Shown in pieces: positions 52,411 through 61,438 of a stretch of DNA of 64,000 bases; positions within the stretch are counted from its first letter, which is position 1, and each line of letters starts with the position of its first letter. Source of the DNA: Roseateles_C aquae (GTDB taxonomy: Bacteria > Pseudomonadota > Gammaproteobacteria > Burkholderiales > Burkholderiaceae_C); the NCBI RefSeq assembly GCF_032337115.1, contig NZ_JAVXZY010000008.1, positions 1 through 64,000 on the forward strand, read 5' to 3'. The position numbers were made by a program, and so were the translations under genes. Below the pieces are notes generated by a model, which was given only the letters and a program-made list of their open reading frames with translations, ran no database searches and was not told the origin of the DNA.

Positions 52411-53610
52411 ATGTTGGTTTGGGAAGAAGACCTGAAGCCTACTCAAAGCGCCACGCAGAACGCTGCATCCGGCGCCCCCTCAATCGCAGCGACGGCCGTC
52501 ACGCCGGACGCTCGTGCTGCAGTCGCCGCAGCGACTTCCCTGCCTTCGCAACATGCTGCCTCGCCCGCCGGCTCGGCCCAGGCCAGCAGCACGCGCCGCG
52601 TCAACGCGGCCGACAAGCGCATCATCAACGGCCAGACCGACGTCAACCAGCTCGTGCCCTTCAAGTACAAGTGGGCCTGGGAAAAATACCTTGCTACCTG
52701 CGCAAATCACTGGATGCCGCAGGAAGTGAATATGTCCCGCGACATCGCGCTGTGGAAGGACCCGGCCGGTCTGAGCGAAGACGAGCGCCGCATCATCAAG
52801 CGCAATCTCGGCTTCTTCGTCACCGCCGATTCGCTGGCTGCCAACAACATCGTGTTAGGCACCTACCGCCACATCACCGCCCCCGAGGCTCGCCAGTTCC
52901 TGCTGCGCCAGGCCTTCGAGGAAGCGATCCACACCCATGCCTATCAGTACATCGTCGAATCGCTGGGGCTGGATGAGAGCGAGATCTTCAACGCCTATCA
53001 CGAGGTGCAGTCGATCCGCGACAAGGACGAGTTCCTGATCCCGTTCATCGACGCGATCATGGATCCGCTGTTCGTGACCGGCACGCTGGAGAACGACCAG
53101 ACCCTGCTGAAGAGCCTGATCGTCTTTGCCTGCCTGATGGAAGGGCTGTTCTTCTACGTCGGCTTCACGCAGATCCTGGCCATGGGGCGCCAGAACAAGA
53201 TGACCGGTGCGGCCGAGCAGTACCAGTACATCCTGCGCGACGAGTCCATGCACTGCAATTTCGGTATCGACCTGATCAACCAGATCAAGCTCGAGAACCC
53301 GCAGCTCTGGACGGCCGAGTTCAAGGCCGAGATCAAGGCGCTATTCCTGAAGGCCGTCGAGCTCGAATACCGCTATGCCGAGGACACCATGCCACGTGGC
53401 GTGCTGGGCCTCAATGCCTCCATGTTCAAGGGCTATCTGCGCTATATCGCGAACCGTCGCGCCACGCAGATCGGCCTCGAGGAGCTCTTCCCGAACGAGG
53501 AAAACCCGTTCCCCTGGATGAGCGAAATGATTGACCTGAAGAAGGAACGCAACTTCTTCGAAACCCGCGTCATCGAGTACCAGTCCGGTGGCGCGCTGAG
53601 TTGGGATTGA
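52411..53610 (+). CDS. nrdB: Ribonucleoside-diphosphate reductase beta chain (class Ia)
   Basis: A 399-residue radical-bearing subunit. The di-iron ligands are visible in the helices with EEAIHTHAYQYIVESLGLDE and RDESMHCNFGIDLINQIK, with further Glu in LIVFACLMEGLFFYVGFTQI. The first 65 residues before NAADKRIINGQTDVNQLVPF are an Ala/Ser/Thr-rich, probably unfolded extension after MLVWEEDLKPT. ATG 52411 gives the start. The C-terminus (ESGGALSWD-like: YQSGGALSWD) is the tail that binds NrdA. Confidence 0.96.
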   Translation: MLVWEEDLKPTQSATQNAASGAPSIAATAVTPDARAAVAAATSLPSQHAASPAGSAQASSTRRVNAADKRIINGQTDVNQLVPFKYKWAWEKYLATCANHWMPQEVNMSRDIALWKDPAGLSEDERRIIKRNLGFFVTADSLAANNIVLGTYRHITAPEARQFLLRQAFEEAIHTHAYQYIVESLGLDESEIFNAYHEVQSIRDKDEFLIPFIDAIMDPLFVTGTLENDQTLLKSLIVFACLMEGLFFYVGFTQILAMGRQNKMTGAAEQYQYILRDESMHCNFGIDLINQIKLENPQLWTAEFKAEIKALFLKAVELEYRYAEDTMPRGVLGLNASMFKGYLRYIANRRATQIGLEELFPNEENPFPWMSEMIDLKKERNFFETRVIEYQSGGALSWD

Positions 53611-53841
53611 CAGGGCGCACGTGGGTGCGGCGCCGAACAGTCCTTGTTTGAAAGTCTCACGATGAGATCAAGCTTTGCAATGCCTGCAGTTGCCGACATA
53701 GAAGCGGTGGCCAGGCCTTGCGCCCCCATTCATCGTACTGAGGCGCTCCTCCTGGGCGACTCTCGGGCGATGGATAACTGCGTTGAGGCGGACCGGTCCG
53801 CCACAGGCAGTGCTCTTTCCACTTGATCAAGGAGAAACAAC

Positions 53842-54495
53842 ATGGCAACTGCAAAGAAGGCTGCGCCGGCTAAGAAGGCCGCTGCTCCCGCGAAGAAGGC
53901 CGCTCCGGCCAAGAAGGCCGCTGCTCCGGCGAAGAAGGCCGCTCCGGCCAAGAAGGCTGCTGCTCCGGCAAAGAAGGCCGCTCCGGCCAAGAAGGCCGCT
54001 GCTCCGGCGAAGAAGGCCGCTGCCCCTAAGAAGGCTGCTGCTCCGGCGAAGAAGGCTGCTGCGCCTAAGAAGGCTGCTGCTCCGGCGAAGAAGGCTGCCG
54101 CCCCTAAGAAGGCTGCTGCTCCGGCGAAGAAGGCCGCTGCACCTAAGAAGGCTGCTGCTCCGGCGAAGAAGGCTGCTGCACCGAAGAAGGCTGCCGCTCC
54201 TGCCAAGAAGGCTGCTGCACCGAAGAAGGCTGCCGCTCCTGCCAAGAAGGCTGCCGCACCGAAGAAGGCTGCTGCTCCTGCCAAGAAGGCTGCTGCACCG
54301 AAGAAGGCTGCTGCTCCTGCCAAGGCCGCTGCAACCAAGAAGCCCCCGGTTAAGGCTGCCGCCGCTCCGAAGAAGGCCGCCGCCAAGAAGGCCGCTGCAG
54401 CGCCTGCTGCCAAGCCTGCCCCTGCAGCCCCTGCTGCCAAGACGGCCCTGAGCCCGCAAGCTGCCTGGCCCTTCCCGACTGGCAACAAGCCCTAA
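53842..54495 (+). CDS. Histone H1-like Lys/Ala/Pro-rich repeat protein
   Basis: A 217-residue protein made almost wholly of the units AAPAKKAAAPKK and APAKKAAAPAKKA, ending in a Pro/Ala tail (ALSPQAAWPFPTGNKP). The composition is that of bacterial H1-like nucleoid proteins (HctB, AlgP type) which bind and compact DNA. A GGAG ribosome-binding sequence (AAGGAGAAACAAC) precedes the ATG. The coding DNA is a tandem array of near-identical units of 39 and 27 bases and so is prone to length change. Typical neighbour of nrdB in Burkholderiales. Confidence 0.9.
   Translation: MATAKKAAPAKKAAAPAKKAAPAKKAAAPAKKAAPAKKAAAPAKKAAPAKKAAAPAKKAAAPKKAAAPAKKAAAPKKAAAPAKKAAAPKKAAAPAKKAAAPKKAAAPAKKAAAPKKAAAPAKKAAAPKKAAAPAKKAAAPKKAAAPAKKAAAPKKAAAPAKAAATKKPPVKAAAAPKKAAAKKAAAAPAAKPAPAAPAAKTALSPQAAWPFPTGNKP
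53860..54330 (+). repeat. Tandem repeat within the histone-like gene
   Basis: The 5' part repeats GCTGCTCCGGCGAAGAAGGC-like units of 27 bases; from about 54000 a 39-base unit (13 residues, AAPAKKAAAPKKA) recurs about eight times with synonymous changes. Different strains are likely to differ in copy number. Confidence 0.85.
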
Positions 54496-54540
54496 GTCGC
54501 GCAAGGCCCTTCAGCCTCGTCCCCGGGGCTGAACATGAGA

Positions 54541-54575
54541 AACCCGGCCTCGGCCGGGTTTTCTTTTTCTCTCGC
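54541..54575 (+). terminator. Rho-independent terminator after the histone-like gene
   Basis: AACCCGGCC/GGCCGGGTT 9-bp stem with a 2-base loop and TTTTCTTTTTCTCT behind it. Confidence 0.9.
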
Positions 54576-54598
54576 TGAGTCTGTCAGCGCGATGGCGA

Positions 54599-55771
54599 TC
54601 AGGGGTGGAAGATCTCTATCGTGTAGCCACTGACCTTCTGTGATCCAGTGCTGAAGACGATCTGCAGCGGCTGCTCAGCGCCGCCGGCAATGCTGTTGCG
54701 CTCGAGCTTGAAGTCCTGGGGCGACAGCGCCTTCTTGGTGATCAAGCCGCCGCCGCTGTCGGTCAGGCTCAGCTCCACCGCGGGCAGCGCCAGCTCCCAG
54801 GGGCTCTTGTTGCGCAGTGTCAGGCTGAGCTTGTAGTGATTGCCGGAACTGGCCTGCGTCAGTGCACTGCTGTCCACGCTGATGGCATCGATGCGCCGCC
54901 ACGGCTGCAATTCGCAGCCGGCCAAGCCGCACATCGATTGCAGCAGGGGGCGGGCCTGCGGATACTGCGCGGCGATGGCATCGCGGAAGTGCAGCGCTGC
55001 CTGTGCGGCCAGTGCGCCACTCAGCATCACGCCGAGCAGCGATAGCGCAATGCGCACACCGGGGCGTTGCCAGCGTGCCTGGCCTTCGGCTCGCTTCACA
55101 AAACCAGGCTTGGGCTCCGGCTTGCGTGATTTGTTCTTGCCGGCGCGTTTCTTCTGAGCGTCAGGCTCGGCTTCCGGCGCGGCAGCCTGCTGTGCTGCAG
55201 CGGCGAGGCCAGGGGCCAACACCACATCCGGGCTGTCGGGCGGCGGCAGCAGCGGTTCGTCAGGCTCAGTGCGCAGGCCACGGGGCTCGGGCAGATCGGC
55301 GCGCGGATCGGGTTCGCTGGCCGGTGGATCAAAGAAGGGTTCGCGCCTCTCCTCCTCGCTGCTGAAGCTGGCGTGAGGGTCAGGTCTTGCACTCGCCGCG
55401 CCGGGCTCGGACACCGCCCAGCTGGGTAGCGGTGCGTCCGCCTCTTCGTGCGAAACCGGCGCTGGTGAATGGGCCGGGGCCGGGCGCGGCGCGGCAGGTG
55501 GTCGCGCGGGCGGGCTCGCCGGCGCGGGCGGTACGACGATGTCTGGCGGCGGCGCATACGCATCGACGTCTTGGCCGACGTTTTCATCGACACCGCTGCG
55601 GCGCGGCGGCCAGGGTGGCGGCGCTTCGCGGTCCATATCGAACAGCTGCTCGCGGGCGTCGAAGACCTCGGCACAGCGGCCGCACCGTACCCAGCCATCG
55701 GATACGCGCAGCTGATCCTGCACGACGCGGAAGATGGTGCCGCAGGCGGTACAGCGGGTGGCAAGACTCAT
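54599..55771 (-). CDS. DUF3426 zinc-ribbon membrane protein
   Basis: A 390-residue protein with an N-terminal MJ0042-type zinc ribbon (TRCTACGTIFRVVQDQ, then VRCGRCAEVF; two Cys-x2-Cys pairs at residues 8-41), a long Pro/Ala/Asp-rich linker, one membrane segment (IALSLLGVMLSGALAAQAAL, about 250) and a C-terminal DUF3426 domain (SLTLRNKSPWELALPAVELS). Function unknown. It lies downstream of prmA on the same strand, separated by 88 bases, a common pairing in Burkholderiales. Confidence 0.9.
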   Translation of the reverse strand: MSLATRCTACGTIFRVVQDQLRVSDGWVRCGRCAEVFDAREQLFDMDREAPPPWPPRRSGVDENVGQDVDAYAPPPDIVVPPAPASPPARPPAAPRPAPAHSPAPVSHEEADAPLPSWAVSEPGAASARPDPHASFSSEEERREPFFDPPASEPDPRADLPEPRGLRTEPDEPLLPPPDSPDVVLAPGLAAAAQQAAAPEAEPDAQKKRAGKNKSRKPEPKPGFVKRAEGQARWQRPGVRIALSLLGVMLSGALAAQAALHFRDAIAAQYPQARPLLQSMCGLAGCELQPWRRIDAISVDSSALTQASSGNHYKLSLTLRNKSPWELALPAVELSLTDSGGGLITKKALSPQDFKLERNSIAGGAEQPLQIVFSTGSQKVSGYTIEIFHP

Positions 55772-55859
55772 GGCCGCGATGATGCCATGCTTGTTGCGAC
55801 TTCCACCCCGGTGAAGACGCTCACTCTGGTGGCCGGCGGCGGCGTGACGCGTGGTGGCA

Positions 55860-56768
55860 TCAGACGCGCTGTGCCGTCATCAGGATCCAGCCCTCTTCGC
55901 AGTCGCTGACGTCCAGCTTCACCCAGGGCGCATAGGCGGCTTTCAGCTCGTCGGCCTGGCGCTCAAGAATGCCGGCCAGCACCAGATGCGCGCCGGGGGC
56001 CAGGTGTGAACACAGCAGCGGCGCCAGCAGCTTCAGCGGCATGGCCAGGATATTGGCCAGCACCAGTGGGTACTCGCCCTGGGCCGCATCGGGCATGGCG
56101 GTGCGCAGCTCCACGCGGTTGGCGACGGCATTGTCGCGGCTGGACGTGATGGCAGCCGGATCGATGTCGACAGCGTCGATATTGCGTGCACCATGCAGCG
56201 CGGCACCGATGGCCAGGATGCCGGAGCCACAGCCGTAGTCGAGCACGCGATCCCAGCCGGCGGCCTCGGCAGCATGGTGGGCAATCCAGCGCAGGCACAT
56301 GCGGGTGGTTGGATGGGTGCCGGTGCCAAAGGCCAGGCCGGGATCCAGGCGCATCACCTGCTTGGCCTGTGGCGGCGCCTCGTGCCAGGAGGGCACGATC
56401 CAGAACTCAGGCGTGATCTCCACCGGGGCGAACTGCGATTGCGTCAGACGCACCCAATCCTGTTCAACGACGGCCTGGATGGCCTGCACATGGACCTCAG
56501 CGGCCCAGTCCTGAGCCAGCAGCAGGGCGGCGGCCTCGGTGGCTGCCTGCTCGCCATCGAACAAGGCCTTGACGACGGAGCGGTCCCAGCCCGCCTTGGG
56601 GGCCGGCATGCCGGGCTCGCCAAACAGCGCGTGCTCGGCCGGCGTGTCGGCATCGGCGTCTTCCACCGAGACGGCCAGCGATTCGATCTCCATCAGCGCA
56701 TCGCTGACGGTCTCTACATCCGCCTCGCGGCAGATCAGCACGAGCTCATGCAGTTGTGGGGACGTCAT
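55860..56768 (-). CDS. prmA: Ribosomal protein L11 methyltransferase
   Basis: A 302-residue SAM methyltransferase that trimethylates L11. N-terminal substrate domain (MTSPQLHELVLICREADVET), then PGLAFGTGTHPTTRMCL, the SAM motif VLDYGCGSGILAIGAALHG and NILAMPL. ATG 56768 is the usual start; the twelve codons upstream are unlikely. Located downstream of accC, as often in proteobacteria. Confidence 0.96.
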   Translation of the reverse strand: MTSPQLHELVLICREADVETVSDALMEIESLAVSVEDADADTPAEHALFGEPGMPAPKAGWDRSVVKALFDGEQAATEAAALLLAQDWAAEVHVQAIQAVVEQDWVRLTQSQFAPVEITPEFWIVPSWHEAPPQAKQVMRLDPGLAFGTGTHPTTRMCLRWIAHHAAEAAGWDRVLDYGCGSGILAIGAALHGARNIDAVDIDPAAITSSRDNAVANRVELRTAMPDAAQGEYPLVLANILAMPLKLLAPLLCSHLAPGAHLVLAGILERQADELKAAYAPWVKLDVSDCEEGWILMTAQRV

Positions 56769-56802
56769 CGCTTTTACTCCAAACTCTTGTCTATTCAGCG
56801 GC

Positions 56803-56841
56803 AAAGCCCGCGAGGCCGGTGCTTCCGGTCTTGCGGGCTTT
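56803..56841 (-). terminator. Hairpin between accC and prmA
   Basis: AAAGCCCGC/GCGGGCTTT 9-bp stem with a further inner stem (GGCCGG/CCGGTC type). Few T residues follow on the minus strand, so it may be a partial terminator. Confidence 0.5.
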
Positions 56842-56899
56842 GGCCATCATGCCTGCACGAGGCTGTGGGCCTCGTGGCGCACTGGGCGCAGGGCTGATC

Positions 56900-58249
56900 C
56901 TAGCGCTTGTGCTGGCTCATCCACCCTTCCAGGTAGTGAATGGAGGTGCCACCTTCGATGAACTTGGCATCGGCCATCAACTCGCGGTGCAGCGGGATGT
57001 TGGTCTGAATGCCTTCGACCACCGTTTCCGACAGCGCGATGCGCATGCGGGCCAGGGCCTGCTCGCGGGTATCGCCGTGGGCGATGATCTTGCCGATCAT
57101 CGAGTCGTAGTTGGGCGGCACGAAGTAGTTCGTGTAGGCATGCGAATCGACACGGATGCCGGGGCCGCCGGGCGGATGCCACATGGTGATGCGGCCGGGC
57201 GAGGGTACGAACTTGACCGGGTCTTCCGCGTTGATGCGGCACTCGATCGCATGGCCGCGCATGACGATATTGCGCTGCGTGAACGGCAGCTTTTCGCCGG
57301 CGGCGATGCGGATCTGCATCTGCACGATGTCGATGCCGGTGACCATCTCGGTGACCGGATGCTCGACCTGCACGCGGGTGTTCATCTCGATGAAGTAGAA
57401 CTCGCCGTTTTCGTACAGGAACTCAAAGGTGCCTGCACCGCGGTAGCCCATCTTCTTGCACGCGGCCGAACAGCGATCGCCGATCTTCTCGATCACGCGG
57501 CGCGGAATGCCCGGCGCCGGTGCTTCCTCGATGATTTTCTGGTGGCGGCGCTGCATCGAGCAGTCGCGTTCGCCCAGCCAGACGGCGTTCTTGTGGCCAT
57601 CGGCGAGCACCTGGATCTCCACATGGCGTGGGTTCTCCAGGAACTTCTCCATATAGACCTCGGGATTGCCGAAGGCGGCCGCGGCTTCCGACTTGGTCGT
57701 CTGCACCGCGTTGACCAGGGCGGCCTCGGTGTGCACCACGCGCATGCCGCGGCCGCCGCCGCCGCCTGCGGCCTTGATGATCACCGGATAGCCAACCGCG
57801 CGGGCGATCTTGACGATCTCCTTCGGGTCATCGGGCAGGGCACCTTCCGAGCCGGGCACGCAGGGCACGCCGGCGCGAATCATGGCCTGCTTGGCCGAGA
57901 CCTTGTCACCCATCATGCGGATGTTGTCCGGCGTCGGGCCGATGAAGGTGAAGCCGCTGCGCTCGACGCGCTCGGCAAAGTCGGCGTTCTCGGACAGGAA
58001 GCCGTAGCCGGGGTGGATGGCCTCGGCATCGGTGACCTCGGCCGTCGCGATGATGGCCGGCATGCTCAGATAGCTTTGGGCCGACGGGGCCGGGCCGATG
58101 CAGACGGCCTCATCGGCCAGCTTCACATACTTGGCTTCGCGATCCGCTTCGGAGTAGACCACCACCGACTTGATGCCCAGCTCGCGGCAGGCGCGCTGGA
58201 TGCGTAGGGCGATCTCGCCTCGGTTGGCAATGAGAATTTTCTTAAACAT
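56900..58249 (-). CDS. accC: Biotin carboxylase subunit of acetyl-CoA carboxylase
   Basis: A 449-residue ATP-grasp enzyme that carboxylates biotin on AccB. Visible: FKKILIANRGEIALRIQRAC at the start, the ATP-binding GGGGGRGMRVV (about 165), KFLENPRHVEIQVLADGH, the biotin/metal region EMNTRVQVEHPVTEMVTG and RINAEDP. Complete. It is separated from accB by 132 bases, most of which is a GC-rich repeat. Confidence 0.98.
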   Translation of the reverse strand: MFKKILIANRGEIALRIQRACRELGIKSVVVYSEADREAKYVKLADEAVCIGPAPSAQSYLSMPAIIATAEVTDAEAIHPGYGFLSENADFAERVERSGFTFIGPTPDNIRMMGDKVSAKQAMIRAGVPCVPGSEGALPDDPKEIVKIARAVGYPVIIKAAGGGGGRGMRVVHTEAALVNAVQTTKSEAAAAFGNPEVYMEKFLENPRHVEIQVLADGHKNAVWLGERDCSMQRRHQKIIEEAPAPGIPRRVIEKIGDRCSAACKKMGYRGAGTFEFLYENGEFYFIEMNTRVQVEHPVTEMVTGIDIVQMQIRIAAGEKLPFTQRNIVMRGHAIECRINAEDPVKFVPSPGRITMWHPPGGPGIRVDSHAYTNYFVPPNYDSMIGKIIAHGDTREQALARMRIALSETVVEGIQTNIPLHRELMADAKFIEGGTSIHYLEGWMSQHKR

Positions 58250-58309
58250 GGCAGTTGCTCAGCGCGCTCGGCGCAATGCGGCCAGGGACCCCTCCAGTGG
58301 CTGACGCGG

Positions 58310-58379
58310 ATCCGGCTTGGCCGGGCCGCCGACAGCGCCCCCTTTGAGGGGGCCGGCGCAGCCGGTAGGGGGTGGACTT
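58310..58379. repeat. Dispersed GC-rich palindromic repeat, copy 2, in the accB-accC spacer
   Basis: Read on the minus strand it begins CCACCCCCTACCGGCTGCG and contains GCCCCCTCAAAGGGGGC and GGCGGCCCGGC, matching the element at 17594-17655 over about 60 bases in the same order. It lies between accB and accC, where its CCCCCTTTGAGGGGG hairpin will be in the operon mRNA. Confidence 0.7.
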
Positions 58380-58381
58380 GT

Positions 58382-58846
58382 TCACTCGATGACGAACAGC
58401 GGCTGACCGAATTCCACCGGCTGGCCGTTCTCGACCAGGATCTTGGTGATCGTGCCGCTCTTGTCGGCTTCGATCTCGTTCATGATCTTCATCGCTTCGA
58501 TGATGCAGATGGCTTCGCCTTCCTTGATGGCTTGACCGACTTCACCGAAGGGCTTGGCGCTGGGGCTGGAGGCGCGGTAGAAGGTGCCGACCATCGGCGA
58601 CTTCACGATATGGCCGGTCTCGACAACTGCGGCCGGGGCGGTGGCCACGGGAGCTGCGGCAGCCACCGGCGCAGCGGCGGCCACCGGGGCGGCGGCCACG
58701 GGCATGGGCTGGGCCAGCACGGGCACGGCGACGCTGCCGTCGGACTTGACGATGCGCACCTTGCCATCGGCTTCGGTGATTTCAAGTTCAGAAATATTCG
58801 ACTCGGAGACGAGGTCGATCAGGGTCTTGAGCTTGCGCAGATCCAT
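58382..58846 (-). CDS. accB: Biotin carboxyl carrier protein of acetyl-CoA carboxylase
   Basis: A 154-residue carrier. N-terminal helix (MDLRKLKTLIDLVSESNISE), an Ala/Pro-rich linker and the biotinyl domain with the biotinylated Lys in CIIEAMKIMNEIEADKSG (about residue 118), plus the thumb-like SPMVGTFYRASSPSAKPF. Full length. First gene of the accBC operon, downstream of aroQ. Confidence 0.98.
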   Translation of the reverse strand: MDLRKLKTLIDLVSESNISELEITEADGKVRIVKSDGSVAVPVLAQPMPVAAAPVAAAAPVAAAAPVATAPAAVVETGHIVKSPMVGTFYRASSPSAKPFGEVGQAIKEGEAICIIEAMKIMNEIEADKSGTITKILVENGQPVEFGQPLFVIE

Positions 58847-58928
58847 AAGGCTTCTCCAACGGATGAGTTTGTTGTGCTTTAAGTGCCAGACCGCCGACGC
58901 ATGTCCGGCGGGCTCCCCTCGGGCGAGT

Positions 58929-59390
58929 TCAGCTGGCGGGTGCCAGACTTGCCTGTGTTGCCAGTTTTGTCAGCGCGTACTGCAAAGCCAGGGTGTAGCC
59001 CTGCGGCCCCAGCCCGCAGATCACGCCATCGGCGAGATCCGAGAAATAGCTGTGCTGCCGAAAAGCTTCGCGCTTGTGGATGTTTGACAGATGCACCTCA
59101 ACAAAGGGCAGACCCACGGCCGCCAGCGCGTCACGAAGGGCGACACTGGTATGCGTATAGGCTGCCGGATTGATGATGATGAAGCCGCTGCCGTCGCGAC
59201 CAGCCGCCTGAATGCGGTCGACCAGCGCACCTTCATGGTTGCTCTGGAACGATTCCAGTGTGGCGCCGGCTTTTGCTGCTGTCTCTCTGAGATCAGCATC
59301 GATCTGCGCCAAAGTCCGCGATCCATAGATACCCGGCTCCCGGCTTCCCAGGAGGTTGAGGTTCGGACCGTGAATCACCAGTATCTGCAT
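58929..59390 (-). CDS. aroQ: 3-dehydroquinate dehydratase, type II
   Basis: A 153-residue enzyme for step three of the shikimate pathway. LVIHGPNLNLLGSREPGIYG with Asn and Tyr of the active site, the catalytic-loop Arg, FQSNHEGALVDRIQ, IINPAAYTHTSVALRDAL and VEVHLSNIHKREAFR (active His). ATG 59390; the TTG before it is also open. The order aroQ-accB-accC is common in bacteria. Confidence 0.97.
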   Translation of the reverse strand: MQILVIHGPNLNLLGSREPGIYGSRTLAQIDADLRETAAKAGATLESFQSNHEGALVDRIQAAGRDGSGFIIINPAAYTHTSVALRDALAAVGLPFVEVHLSNIHKREAFRQHSYFSDLADGVICGLGPQGYTLALQYALTKLATQASLAPAS

Positions 59391-59526
59391 CAAGGGCGTG
59401 TCGAGGCGGTTTAGAGCAAAGACACTAGAAGCGTGAAAGGCTGAACTTTACGCCTTTTGAGGCCAGATCCCGGCAGCTAGCCAAAAATAATCTGCTTGAC
59501 CAGTTTTTGCTTTTGAGGCTGCCCGA

Positions 59527-60051
59527 TCAGGCCCGGGGCAGCAGCACTTGACGCAGTTCGTCCAGGCTGGTGGGCCCGAGCTTGCGCCAGATGATCTCCC
59601 CCGCGGCGTCAAAAGCGACCGAAAACGGCAAGCCGCCCTGCGGGTTGCCAAGTGTGCGGGCGAGGTCAACGCCGGTCAAGCCGGCTAACCCGATGTCGAA
59701 GCCGACCGGTACGCGCTGCAGATAGGCCTGTACCGCGTCGGCCTTGTCGACCGCCAGGCCCAGCAGCTGCCAGCTGCCCGGCTTGCTGATGCCCTTGCGA
59801 AAGGCGTCCAGCTCCGGCATTTCCTTGACGCAGGGCGCGCACCAGGTGGCCCAGAAATTGACCAGCAGCGGCCGGCCCCGGTAGCTCGCTGCCTGCAGTT
59901 CACCGCCGGCCGGGCGCTCGAAGCGGGCCGCCCAGAACTGGCTGGCGGCTGGCGACAAGGCCGTGGCCCGTTCGTGGCGCAGGGCCAGACCAGCGCCCAG
60001 TGCAGCGGCGGCGGCGGCCGTGCCGCCCATCAGCAGATGGCGTCGGTTCAT
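59527..60051 (-). CDS. TlpA-family thioredoxin-like protein, exported
   Basis: A 174-residue periplasmic redox protein. N-terminal signal (MNRRHLLMGGTAAAAAALGA) with twin Arg, then the thioredoxin fold with the active site FWATWCAPCVKEMPEL (Cys-Ala-Pro-Cys, about residue 75) and a cis-Pro loop (GLPFSVAFDAAGEI). These proteins reduce disulfides, for example in cytochrome c maturation. Its ATG overlaps the stop of the preceding gene (ATGA). Confidence 0.92.
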   Translation of the reverse strand: MNRRHLLMGGTAAAAAALGAGLALRHERATALSPAASQFWAARFERPAGGELQAASYRGRPLLVNFWATWCAPCVKEMPELDAFRKGISKPGSWQLLGLAVDKADAVQAYLQRVPVGFDIGLAGLTGVDLARTLGNPQGGLPFSVAFDAAGEIIWRKLGPTSLDELRQVLLPRA

Positions 60052-60650
60052 GTGGGCTCCTGGTCCAGCAGTTTGCGCAAAGCCGCCAGATCGCCGCGTT
60101 CGCTGCGGCCACGGCCGTCGGGTTTCAGCGCGCCGCGCTGAGCGTCGTAGTCAAGAATGCTCAGGGCAATGCTGACGGTTTCGCCGAATTCGCGGCAGGG
60201 TGCGGCCAGCACCAGCATATCGACCGCCTCGCCCCGTAGGCCCTGGGCCTCGCCGACCTCGTAGTCGATACTCATATTGATCAGCGCGATCTCGGCCGAT
60301 TTGCTGTCATCACAGAACAGCTGCAGATGGATATCGGACAGCCGCGTCGCCGTGCCTCGCCAGACGGCACCGCAGAGATGCGGGCGGAACTCGGCCAGCC
60401 GCGCCATCCATTGGGCGGCCAGCCGGCGCAGCACCAGCAGTTCGCCCGGCTGGGTATCGGCGCAGAACAGGGCAAGGTAGTCGCGCACCTCGTCTTCCAA
60501 CTCGTCGTTGCTGGGCAGGGCGGCTTGCTTGGGCAGACCCAGCTGGCGCAACGCGCGGCGCTTGGCCGGGCCGTACTCCAGGCCTTCTTCAGCGACCATG
60601 CGCGCGGCGGCGGCGGCAATCTCGGCGGTGACGGGATTCTCTATAGGCAT
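60048..60650 (-). CDS. Conserved protein of unknown function
   Basis: A 200-residue soluble protein without signal or membrane segment. Segments such as ARMVAEEGLEYGPAKRRALRQLG and DIHLQLFCDDSKSAEIALIN resemble a conserved Burkholderiales family sometimes labelled UDP-N-acetylmuramate-alanine ligase; no ATP-binding GxxGKT motif of a Mur ligase is visible, so that label is not supported. The DxH..LFCD pattern may suggest a nucleotidyltransferase-like fold. It is coupled to the TlpA-like gene by ATGA overlap. Confidence 0.75.
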   Translation of the reverse strand: MPIENPVTAEIAAAAARMVAEEGLEYGPAKRRALRQLGLPKQAALPSNDELEDEVRDYLALFCADTQPGELLVLRRLAAQWMARLAEFRPHLCGAVWRGTATRLSDIHLQLFCDDSKSAEIALINMSIDYEVGEAQGLRGEAVDMLVLAAPCREFGETVSIALSILDYDAQRGALKPDGRGRSERGDLAALRKLLDQEPT

Positions 60651-60683
60651 GGCGCGGATTGTCGCCGCGGCGCCAAGGCCTTG

Positions 60684-61427
60684 TCAGGGCAGGGCGACGG
60701 CCGGCATTCTTGCCTCGATGGTGGCAGCGCGGCTCAGCACATAGGGCGAGGCGGGGCGTTTCTCGAAGCGCTTGGGGGCCGGCAGCATCACTGCCAGCCG
60801 GGCCGCCTGGCTGGCGCTCAGCTGGCTGGCAGGAATGTGGAAGTAATGACGGGCCGCCGCCTCGGCGCCAAACAGGCCTTCGCCCCATTCGACGTTGTTG
60901 AGATAGATCTCAAGAATGCGTTGCTTGCTGAGCAGTGCCTCCAGCATCAGCGTCAACACGAACTCCTGGCCCTTGCGCACGAAGTTGCGCTCGCCGCTGA
61001 GGAAGAGGTTCTTGGCCAGTTGCTGGGTGATGGTTGAGCCTCCCACCACCTTGGCTGCCGGTTTGGGCTTGTTGGCCGTGCCGCGTTTCTCGGCCACCTT
61101 GGTGGCGCGGGCCTGGGCCTGCTGGTTGCGCTCCCAGGCTTTTTCCAACGCGTCCCAATCAACACCGCCGTGCTCGCTGAAGCCGGCGTCCTCGCTGGCA
61201 ATCACAGCGCGCTTGAGCTGCCGCGAGAGCTGGGCGTCGTCCACCCATTGCTGGCTCCACAGCAACTGCTGCCGCTCGGCGACGATGCGGCGCATCTCGG
61301 AGCGCTGGAAGGTGGTCGATTCCGGTGCCAGCAGGTTCATCAGCGCAATGCGGCCGGCAAAGTAGAGCTGCAGCGCCACGAGCGCCAGCAGCAGCAGCAG
61401 GGCCAGGCGGCTGAGCGACTTCATCAT
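60684..61427 (-). CDS. mtgA: Monofunctional peptidoglycan transglycosylase
   Basis: A 247-residue membrane-anchored glycosyltransferase (GT51) that polymerises lipid II. N-terminal anchor (LALLLLLALVALQLYFAGRI), then the catalytic Glu in VIASEDAGFSEHGGVDWDAL (about 75), GGSTITQQLAKNLFLS and ILEIYLNNVEWG. ATG 61427 is chosen; a second ATG follows directly. Follows aroE by 11 bases. Confidence 0.95.
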   Translation of the reverse strand: MMKSLSRLALLLLLALVALQLYFAGRIALMNLLAPESTTFQRSEMRRIVAERQQLLWSQQWVDDAQLSRQLKRAVIASEDAGFSEHGGVDWDALEKAWERNQQAQARATKVAEKRGTANKPKPAAKVVGGSTITQQLAKNLFLSGERNFVRKGQEFVLTLMLEALLSKQRILEIYLNNVEWGEGLFGAEAAARHYFHIPASQLSASQAARLAVMLPAPKRFEKRPASPYVLSRAATIEARMPAVALP

Positions 61428-61438
61428 CGTGCCAGGCC

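Noticed and set aside
53842..54495. Regularly spaced repeats as a CRISPR array
   Set aside because: The units are in-frame codons for an Ala/Lys/Pro protein with no unique spacers.
60048..60650. UDP-N-acetylmuramate-alanine ligase
   Set aside because: The protein is far too short and has no Mur ligase ATP-binding motif.
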